Assembly: GCA_031278145.1 (NCBI GenBank)
Contig: JAITLA010000099.1
Coordinates: forward strand, 1-5,847
Direction: 5' to 3'
Length of the DNA stretch: 5,847 bases
Source: Eubacteriales Family XIII. Incertae Sedis bacterium
Lineage (GTDB): Bacteria; Bacillota_A; Clostridia; Peptostreptococcales; Anaerovoracaceae
Under the pieces are notes generated by a model. That model was not told where the DNA came from, ran no database searches, and saw only the letters and a list, made by a program, of their open reading frames with translations. Position numbers and translations under genes: made by a program. This document shows, in pieces, positions 1 to 4,580 of the stretch (positions within the stretch are counted from its first letter, which is position 1; every line of letters starts with the position of its first letter).

Positions 1-1035
1 GCAGTGCAGCCGGACGTCGTAGCCCTTCCTATTGGCCTCGCACACGCAGTCGCGATAGATGGCATACGGGAAGAAGGTTTTGCCCTTTGTGGACGGATTG
101 TTCGCGTAGGGTTCGAGCAGCGCCGCCGTAAAGGTATAGGTTACGCCGTCCACAAACTGCTTCAGGCCGGCGATGCGCAGCTTGTCGGAATTGTATTTTT
201 CGCGCAAGCCGTCGGCGTGCGTCGTGTCCTTCTCGGTGCCGAGGCCGGGGTAGAGGTGCAGGCGCACCGCGAGCTTCCCTTCGTCCTCCAGCTCCTTCAG
301 GACCCGATACCCGGGCAAATCTCCGTTGCTCGTCACGCCCACCGCCATGTCCGTCACGGACGTTATGCCCGCGGCCGACAGGCTTCGGTTGAAATCGACG
401 AGCAAGGCCTTCATCTCCTCCGCGGACACGGAGAAGGCCATGGACGAGGGCACGGCGATTGCCTCCATGTCGAGAAAGGTTCCGGTCAGCTCGTTGTTTT
501 CGTCCTTGCAGATCTCGCCGAAGCGCACAATCGTTTTCGCGGTCGTTCCGGTTTTTTCGAGCGCCTTCGAGTTCAGCCACATGCAGTGCCCGTCCGCCGA
601 ATACACGAATACGGGCCTGTCCGGAATGCGCGCGTCGAGGGAGTGCTTCGTCGGAAGCTTCGCGTTCTCGCCCCACCAGGAAACCTGCCAGCCTATGCCG
701 ACGATCTGATCGAACTCAGGGTGCTCCGCCGCGAAGGCGCTCAGCCTGTCCGCGCATTCGATCTCCGACCTGCAATCGAAGATCAAACACATGTATTTGC
801 TCGTCATGAGTATGCCGGAAAAATAGTGCATGTGCGCGTCGATGAAGCCGGGCGTGACCAGCCTGTCGCCGAGCGCATACACCCGCGCGGCGTTTTCGGC
901 GTGGGCCTCCATCCTTTCGGCGTCGCCGATATCCACGATCCGGTTGCCGGCGATGGCTATCGCGCCGGCAAAGGGCTTGTCGCCCACGCCGTCGAAGATG
1001 TTGTTGCTTTTCAGCAGTATATCGACCTTGCTCAT
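1..1035 (-). CDS. YtcJ-like amidohydrolase (Amidohydro_3 family), 3' end outside window
   Basis: Metal-dependent amidohydrolase, probably cytoplasmic, cleaving an amide or related C-N bond; the substrate is unknown. The first 345 residues are visible and the frame is open at the window edge. YtcJ relatives usually have about 520-550 residues, so roughly two thirds is present. Seen: an N-terminal beta-sandwich start (DILLKSNNIFDG), the metal-binding TPGFIDAHMH (H68, H70), SADGHCMWLNSKAL (about 147-159, the family's 'DGH..W.NSKAL' element), GITSVTDM (223-230), LKQFVDGV (291-298) followed by LLEPYANNP, the usual YtcJ K-x-F-x-DG block, and a closing VRLHC whose H344 fits the next ligand His. There is no signal peptide. 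The start is ATG at 1033-1035, with a GGAG ribosome binding site 9 nt upstream. The gene lies 33 nt after the symporter gene and is probably co-transcribed with it. The family call is firm; the reaction is not. Confidence 0.88.
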   Translation of the reverse strand, partial: MSKVDILLKSNNIFDGVGDKPFAGAIAIAGNRIVDIGDAERMEAHAENAARVYALGDRLVTPGFIDAHMHYFSGILMTSKYMCLIFDCRSEIECADRLSAFAAEHPEFDQIVGIGWQVSWWGENAKLPTKHSLDARIPDRPVFVYSADGHCMWLNSKALEKTGTTAKTIVRFGEICKDENNELTGTFLDMEAIAVPSSMAFSVSAEEMKALLVDFNRSLSAAGITSVTDMAVGVTSNGDLPGYRVLKELEDEGKLAVRLHLYPGLGTEKDTTHADGLREKYNSDKLRIAGLKQFVDGVTYTFTAALLEPYANNPSTKGKTFFPYAIYRDCVCEANRKGYDVRLHC

Positions 1036-1043
1036 AAGACGCA

Positions 1044-1051
1044 GCTCCTTT
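1044..1051 (-). promoter_or_regulatory. Ribosome binding site of the YtcJ-like gene
   Basis: On the minus strand AAAGGAGC lies in the 33-nt gap after the symporter stop codon, with 9 nt between GGAG and the ATG at 1035. It supports that start. No promoter or terminator is visible in this gap, which favours one transcript with the symporter gene. Confidence 0.7.
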
Positions 1052-1068
1052 CCATGGGCGGCGTCGCC

Positions 1069-2547
1069 TCAGGCCGCCCGCTTCTTGTAGACCGTTTTGT
1101 AGTTGCGGACCGTGTCGAATATTTCATCCACGCGGGCACAGGGCTTGAATACGAAGCCGCAGACGAGTACGACGACGACGTTGAGCACCACGCCGATGAA
1201 GCCTCCGGTCCAGCCTCCGGCCCAGGCGATGGCAGCGGGGAAGAAATCGCCCGCGAGCGCGAAGAGGCAGCCCACCACGAAGCCCAGCACCGCGCCCGGC
1301 AGGTTTGCCTTGCGCCAGAAGAGCCCGATGAACAGAGCGGGGAAGGCCTGCACCGAGCAATTGTACATGGCGAGGCCCATGAACATGAGGTTCGGGATCT
1401 CCTGCGTGGCGATGATGATGGCGACGATGCCCACGATGATGGTGAGCATGCGCGCGTATTTGAAGAGGCTCTGCCGGTCGGCGCGCGTGTGGATCGTGCC
1501 GACGAGGTCCTTGGCGATAAGCACGGAAACGCAGTTGATGACGATGGAAACGGTGGACATGCAGGCCGCCAGCGCCAATATGCCGAGAAGGCCGACCATG
1601 ACCGGGCCGCCCACCTTGTCGGAGATCCAGAAGGCCGCGCTCTGCGGGTCTTGGGGGAAGTCCTCGAAGGTGGTCAGGCCGAGGCCCAGCGAGTAGAGGG
1701 AAAAGCTGATCAGGGTGCCGATGATGGGCGTGATCAGGACGCTCTTCTTCGCCGCCCGCGGACTTTCCGCCTTGTAGAGCCCCACGGTCGAGGCGGGCAG
1801 CACGAAACCGCCCAAGGTGCAGACGATAAGCGTGGACATCCAGTACTTCCCGCCGAGCGCGCCGAGCGTGAGCAGGCCGGAGTTGATCTCCTCCACCTTG
1901 TCGTACAGATCGCCGAAGCCGCCGTAGGTCTTGACGATAAGCCAGTACATCGCGAGGATGCCGACGACGGTGAAGGTGACGCCCTGCACCAAACCGCCGA
2001 CCGCCGAGGCCCGCGAACCGCCGAGGAAGCTGTAGCCTATGACAAAGGCGCTGACCAGGATCAGGCCGACGTTGAAATTGACGGAGCTATAGGTCGCCGC
2101 ATAGACGGCGTAGCCTATGGTCTTGACCTCGATGATCAGCCAAGGGGAATAGAAGAACAGGGTCAGCAGGGCAAACGCGAACTTGAATTTGTCGCTGCCG
2201 TAGCGCAGCCCTATGATGTCGGCTTGCGTTTCGAGGTTGTAGACCTTGCCGAGCACCCACACGGGCTTTGCCATGAAGTACATGATGAACAGGCTCGTCA
2301 CGGAGTAGATGGTCCCGTAGTGCACGAACACGCCGAGCGTGGCCGCGTTTGAGAAGAAGCCCGTATAGATGCTGCCCGTGTACCAGCCGCCGATGTAGGC
2401 GAAGGCGACGAGGAACCAGCCGAAGGAGCGGCTGCCCACGCCGTATTCCTCCAGAGAATCCTGCTTTCTGCCGAATATGCGGATGAACACGCCGTTGATT
2501 ATGAAATAGCCCACGATGCAGGCAATCGTTATGATTGCGCTATTCAT
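1069..2547 (-). CDS. Sodium:solute symporter (SSS/SLC5 family), large subunit
   Basis: Integral membrane carrier, 492 residues, the usual size for this family, predicted to import a small organic solute with Na+. Seen: about 13 hydrophobic segments; EEYGVGSRSFGWF near 33-45 (the family's 'Y..GgR' start of TM2); GGWYTGSIYTGFFSNAATLG (53-72, the unwound TM2 region of LeuT-fold carriers); NLETQADIIGLRYGS (104-118); SFLGGSRASAVGGLVQGV (173-190), matching the 'GG..a...d..QG' signature; ALAACMSTVSIVINC (325-339), where S331-T332 fit the conserved Na2-site Ser/Thr; and QAFPALFIGLFWRKANLPGAVLG (400-422). The C-terminal tail is basic (YKKRAA). The ATG at 2547 overlaps the preceding stop as ATGA and has a near-perfect Shine-Dalgarno. 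Pairing with a DUF3311-like protein recalls carboxylate transporters of the MctP type, but the substrate cannot be assigned. The neighbouring amidohydrolases suggest an acylated amino acid or an amide. Confidence 0.93.
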   Translation of the reverse strand: MNSAIITIACIVGYFIINGVFIRIFGRKQDSLEEYGVGSRSFGWFLVAFAYIGGWYTGSIYTGFFSNAATLGVFVHYGTIYSVTSLFIMYFMAKPVWVLGKVYNLETQADIIGLRYGSDKFKFAFALLTLFFYSPWLIIEVKTIGYAVYAATYSSVNFNVGLILVSAFVIGYSFLGGSRASAVGGLVQGVTFTVVGILAMYWLIVKTYGGFGDLYDKVEEINSGLLTLGALGGKYWMSTLIVCTLGGFVLPASTVGLYKAESPRAAKKSVLITPIIGTLISFSLYSLGLGLTTFEDFPQDPQSAAFWISDKVGGPVMVGLLGILALAACMSTVSIVINCVSVLIAKDLVGTIHTRADRQSLFKYARMLTIIVGIVAIIIATQEIPNLMFMGLAMYNCSVQAFPALFIGLFWRKANLPGAVLGFVVGCLFALAGDFFPAAIAWAGGWTGGFIGVVLNVVVVLVCGFVFKPCARVDEIFDTVRNYKTVYKKRAA

Positions 2548-2801
2548 TCCGTTTCACCTCCCTTCGATTTTTCCGATAGGAGCGCGTCGCGATCCTCTAT
2601 CCTGCATTCCAGCACAAACCAGATGATAAGCCACACGGCCAGCAGGATCGGGACGGCCAGCAGCCAAAACTGCATGAACGGAAATCCCAGGATGCGCGGT
2701 CGCACGCGGTCCAGCAGCAGCGTGACGGGCGGGAGCGTGATGAAGAGCACGACCACCACAAACACCACCGTCGAGAACGTGTACAGCCCTTTTCTGCTCA
2801 T
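2544..2801 (-). CDS. DUF3311-like small membrane protein, presumed partner of the symporter
   Basis: An 85-residue protein with two hydrophobic helices, about residues 8-30 and 43-65. Between them is RPRILGFPFMQFW (34-46), which matches the 'P-x-x-x-G-x-PF...W' centre I associate with DUF3311, small proteins often encoded directly before sodium:solute symporters. The C-terminal tail is charged (ECRIEDRDALLSEKSKGGETE). By analogy with YhdT-PanF and YjcH-ActP gene pairs it is probably an accessory subunit needed for assembly, stability or activity of the symporter; that role is inference. The ATG at 2799-2801 is chosen because TAAGGAGGTG stands just upstream. The same frame stays open further upstream to 2930, but that extension would run across the ribosome binding site and the sigma-54 promoter. 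The stop overlaps the symporter start (ATGA). Confidence 0.82.
   Translation of the reverse strand: MSRKGLYTFSTVVFVVVVLFITLPPVTLLLDRVRPRILGFPFMQFWLLAVPILLAVWLIIWFVLECRIEDRDALLSEKSKGGETE
2554..2563 (-). promoter_or_regulatory. Strong ribosome binding site of the symporter gene, inside the upstream gene
   Basis: AGGGAGGTGA on the minus strand is nearly fully complementary to the 16S rRNA 3' end and ends 6 nt before the symporter ATG. It lies inside the last codons of the small membrane-protein gene (the KGGETE end). With the ATGA stop/start overlap this suggests translational coupling. Confidence 0.8.
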
Positions 2802-2810
2802 AATGTGTAA

Positions 2811-2820
2811 CACCTCCTTA
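2811..2820 (-). promoter_or_regulatory. Ribosome binding site that fixes the start of the small membrane protein
   Basis: TAAGGAGGTG on the minus strand ends 9 nt before the ATG at 2801. Its strength and position decide in favour of the 85-residue product over a longer upstream frame. Confidence 0.82.
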
Positions 2821-2863
2821 CATACGATGCATAGATATAATAGCAACCGACGCCTTGTAATAC

Positions 2864-2878
2864 GCAAGATGCGTGCCA
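2864..2878 (-). promoter_or_regulatory. Sigma-54 (RpoN/SigL) -24/-12 promoter of the transporter operon
   Basis: The minus strand reads TGGCACG-CATC-TTGC. This matches the sigma-54 consensus (TGGCACG-N4-TTGCW) at every position except the last optional A/T. GG (2876-2877) and GC (2864-2865) are separated by exactly 10 nt, as open-complex recognition requires. The transcription start would fall near 2852, giving a leader of about 50 nt before the ATG at 2801, with the ribosome binding site inside it. The promoter drives the small membrane protein, the symporter and the YtcJ-like amidohydrolase. The matching activator type is encoded at 4570-5847. Confidence 0.88.
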
Positions 2879-2902
2879 CAATCCAAGACCGTGCGGCAAG
2901 GG

Positions 2903-2925
2903 GCGCGCGCCCGAAGGCCGCGCGC
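2903..2925 (-). other. GC-rich hairpin capped by a UUCG tetraloop
   Basis: On the minus strand two perfectly complementary 7-nt arms (2919-2925 and 2903-2909) enclose a CC-TTCG-GG cap with one bulged G at 2918. C(UUCG)G is an exceptionally stable RNA loop. It lies 24 nt upstream of the -24 element, so it would only be transcribed by read-through or from an upstream promoter. No T-run follows (CCCTTGCC). It could block read-through or act as leader structure; either role is inference. Confidence 0.4.
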
Positions 2926-2940
2926 GGCAAAACAGCGCCG

Positions 2941-2967
2941 AAAAACGCCCGCGCGTGTCGCGTTTTT
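2941..2967. terminator. Possible bidirectional terminator hairpin
   Basis: AAAAACGC (2941-2948) and GCGTTTTT (2960-2967) are perfect inverted repeats around an 11-nt GC-rich loop. On the plus strand nine T residues (2963-2971) follow the stem; on the minus strand five T residues end it. The A/T-flanked layout resembles a bidirectional intrinsic terminator. The GC part of the stem is short, only 3 bp, so termination strength is doubtful. It could stop read-through from the upstream amidohydrolase gene before the sigma-54 promoter. Confidence 0.33.
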
Positions 2968-3053
2968 TTTTGCGCGCAGCCGAATCGCGCCGCGGCAAGG
3001 GGGCGATGTCCGCCGCCGCAAGCGCCGCCGCGCCGCGAAATGGGGCAAGAATA

Positions 3054-3081
3054 TGTATAAATTTTATACGATTTTTGTCAA
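3054..3081 (-). promoter_or_regulatory. Possible sigma-70 promoter upstream of the sigma-54 promoter
   Basis: On the minus strand a perfect -35 box TTGACA (3076-3081) is followed after 16 nt by TATACA (3054-3059); a 17-nt spacing would give ATACAT. The -10 match is only moderate. The -10 box overlaps a 15-bp palindrome at 3055-3069. If active, it would give a leader of roughly 240 nt containing the hairpins at 2941-2967 and 2903-2925. AT-rich DNA gives chance matches easily, so this stays tentative. Confidence 0.33.
3055..3069. promoter_or_regulatory. 15-bp palindrome GTATAAA-T-TTTATAC, candidate operator or activator site
   Basis: Seven-base arms (GTATAAA/TTTATAC) match perfectly around one central base. 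The site is centred about 185 nt upstream of the sigma-54 -24 element, a distance reached by enhancer-binding activators through DNA looping. It also overlaps the -10 region of the possible sigma-70 promoter, where a repressor would act. Which protein binds is unknown. Confidence 0.4.
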
Positions 3082-3104
3082 GATTTTAACATGCGGGAGA
3101 GGAT

Positions 3105-3149
3105 TGTACAAAAATACTACAGTAATCCGACCTGTTCAGAATTTGTACA
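3105..3149. repeat. Spaced inverted repeat TGTACAAA / TTTGTACA, candidate upstream activating sequence
   Basis: Arms at 3105-3112 and 3142-3149 are perfect 8-bp inverted repeats 29 nt apart, inside the AT-rich island. The left copy sits in the full palindrome TTGTACAA (3104-3111). They lie about 230-270 nt upstream of the sigma-54 -24 element. A Fis-type helix-turn-helix dimer could bind each TGTACA-centred copy, so two dimers could help form the activator hexamer. The assignment rests on position and symmetry only. Confidence 0.38.
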
Positions 3150-3156
3150 TAGTTTC

Positions 3157-3189
3157 GCGCCGGCGCCGCGAGGCGCGGCGCACCGGCGC
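3157..3189 (-). terminator. Strong GC hairpin after the deacylase-like gene, possible terminator without U-tract
   Basis: Starting 17 nt after the stop codon, the minus strand folds into 6 bp (GCGCCG/CGGCGC), a 2-nt bulge (GT), 8 bp (GCGCCGCG/CGCGGCGC) and a 3-nt loop. All 14 pairs are G-C. The position suits a transcript end, but the following bases are GAAACTATG, not a T-run. It may end transcription inefficiently, protect the 3' end of the mRNA, or need another factor. Confidence 0.42.
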
Positions 3190-3206
3190 GGGCCGGCGGC
3201 GTTCGT

Positions 3207-4580
3207 TCAGGCCGGGCGGTATTTTAGATGGCTTCCGGGCCGTTTGTCGCGGTACACCCGGTTCTCGCGGCAGACGATCTCGCCGTTTACGATGACATAG
3301 TCTATCCCCGCCGGGGGCGCGTTGGGATCGCCGAAGCCGACATAATCCGCCTTGTCGATGATGCTCTCATAGTCGAAAATCACCAAATCCGCGTCGAAGC
3401 CCTCTGCGATGTTCCCCTTGTCCGGGATGCGGAAGCGCTGCGCGGGGCCTATGCTGATCTTGCGGATCGCCTCCGTCAGGGGCAGCTGCCGTTCGTCCCG
3501 CGCGTAGCGTCCGATCAGGCGCGGGAAGGTCCCCGCGGTTTCGGGATGTCCGACGTTCTCATAGTGCGGGCCGTCCGCCGCGTTGGAGGAAATGAGCATG
3601 TAGGGTTCCCGCACCGCCCGCGCGATCTCCGGCTCGTCGCAGGCAAAGATCGTTACGAGCGTCGCGGGGAAATTCTCGCGCAGATATCGAAATTTCTCTT
3701 CCGTGCAAAATTCGCCCGTGTGGATGCCGGAGGAGATCATCACCTCGATGTTCGTTTCCCGGCCGTATCGCTTCATCCAGTCGCCCTTCAGCAGGGATGA
3801 TCCGATGCAGTTCGGGTAGGCCGCGTACAGCCCGGTGTCCGCGGTGATGTCGTAGCCTTCTTCCCGCATCCTGCGGATGATGGCGAGGGCCTCCGACATG
3901 ATGCCGCGAAAGCCCGTCATGTACGCCAGGTGGAGGAGATGCACGGCCACGCCCGTTTCCCGCATGATCCGCTCCACCTCCTCAAAGTGCTTGAGCGCCG
4001 TCCTGCCGTCGCCGCGCATGTGGATCAAAAGGATGCGGTCATAGGCCTTCGCCACCTCCGCGATGCCGATCAGCTCGGCCTCCGAGGTCCCGGGCACGTA
4101 TTCGAGGCCGAAATGGATCCCGAAGGCGCCGTTTTTCAAAAACTGCTCCGCAAGCATGTTCATCTCGGATATCTCCGAGGCCGTTGCGGCGGCGTAGACG
4201 TCGCGCATACCCACCGCGCGGCGCAGGGTGAAGGATTGGGAGATATAGAAGCCGTGGTTGATCAGGAAGCCCTTCTCGGATATCTGGCGTATGAGCTTGC
4301 CGTCGAAGTTGCGTTCGCCGCCGATTGTCGTCGTTGCGCCCTGCCGCAGCACGCATTCGGCGGAGAAGCGCTTGCCGCTGACATGCGAATGAAAGTCGAT
4401 GAAGCCCGGCGCGACGCAGCGCCCCGTCGCATCGATGCTGCGCGTCCCCTCCATCGGCGCCGCGGACACGGCGGCGATCCTTCCGCCGACGATGCCTATG
4501 TTGGCCGGCGCCGCGCTGTCCGGCGCGAAGCGGATCACCCTTCCGCCGCGGATCACCAGATCGTATTTCTTATGCGCCAT
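3207..4580 (-). CDS. N-acyl-D-amino-acid deacylase-like amidohydrolase
   Basis: Cytoplasmic metal-dependent amidohydrolase, 457 residues, close to the usual size of D-aminoacylases, which release an acid from N-acyl-D-amino acids. Seen: YDLVIRGGRVIRF (6-18); APGFIDFHSH with ligands H64/H66; QGATTTIGG (80-88); FGLEYVPGTSEAEL (157-170), the family's 'GL.Y.Pg' block; LIHMRGDG with H187; VHLLHLAY with H217; YDITADTGLYAAYPN (243-257); and a typical D-aminoacylase C-terminus (AGTFPRLIGRYARDERQLPLTEAIRKIS 349-376, GNIAEGFDADLVIFDYESIIDKADY, IDYVIVNGEIV). Odd: the 'GNCG' cysteine ligand is absent (E89-R90 there), and the catalytic 'SDG' reads SSNAADG (331-337), so N333 or D336 must fill that place. 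The ATG at 4578-4580 has GAGAGGAG upstream and overlaps the regulator's end by 11 nt, so the two are probably co-transcribed. The family is clear; the substrate is uncertain. Confidence 0.88.
   Translation of the reverse strand: MAHKKYDLVIRGGRVIRFAPDSAAPANIGIVGGRIAAVSAAPMEGTRSIDATGRCVAPGFIDFHSHVSGKRFSAECVLRQGATTTIGGERNFDGKLIRQISEKGFLINHGFYISQSFTLRRAVGMRDVYAAATASEISEMNMLAEQFLKNGAFGIHFGLEYVPGTSEAELIGIAEVAKAYDRILLIHMRGDGRTALKHFEEVERIMRETGVAVHLLHLAYMTGFRGIMSEALAIIRRMREEGYDITADTGLYAAYPNCIGSSLLKGDWMKRYGRETNIEVMISSGIHTGEFCTEEKFRYLRENFPATLVTIFACDEPEIARAVREPYMLISSNAADGPHYENVGHPETAGTFPRLIGRYARDERQLPLTEAIRKISIGPAQRFRIPDKGNIAEGFDADLVIFDYESIIDKADYVGFGDPNAPPAGIDYVIVNGEIVCRENRVYRDKRPGSHLKYRPA

Larger units (their letters stand above)
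2802..3206. other. 405-nt intergenic control region
   Basis: This is the only long gap between genes. In transcription order (minus strand) it holds a hairpin just after the deacylase stop (3157-3189), an AT-rich island with palindromes and a possible sigma-70 promoter (about 3050-3150), a very GC-rich stretch (about 2890-3050) with two more hairpins, the sigma-54 promoter (2864-2878) and the leader with its ribosome binding site. The switch from AT-rich to GC-rich DNA is sharp. No convincing small gene was found: the short frames here have no ribosome binding site or family likeness. Confidence 0.75.

Noticed and set aside
4..2352. 782-codon open frame on the plus strand opposite the symporter and YtcJ-like genes
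   Set aside because: Its product is low-complexity, rich in His, Asp, Glu, Arg and Gly with no recognisable domain, and the opposite strand carries clear family signatures. GC-rich codon bias commonly opens the antisense frame.
2544..2930. Longer 128-residue start for the small membrane protein
   Set aside because: The extra 43 residues would be translated from sequence across and upstream of the sigma-54 promoter and through a strong ribosome binding site. The 85-residue start fits both the ribosome binding site and the family length.
3083..3111. Second possible minus-strand promoter TTGTAC-N17-TAAAAT
   Set aside because: The -35 box matches the consensus at only three positions. It is as likely a by-product of the AT-rich island and the TGTACA repeat.
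2798..3300. Several short frames in the intergenic region on both strands
   Set aside because: Arg/Ala-rich products typical of random GC-rich frames, without convincing start signals.
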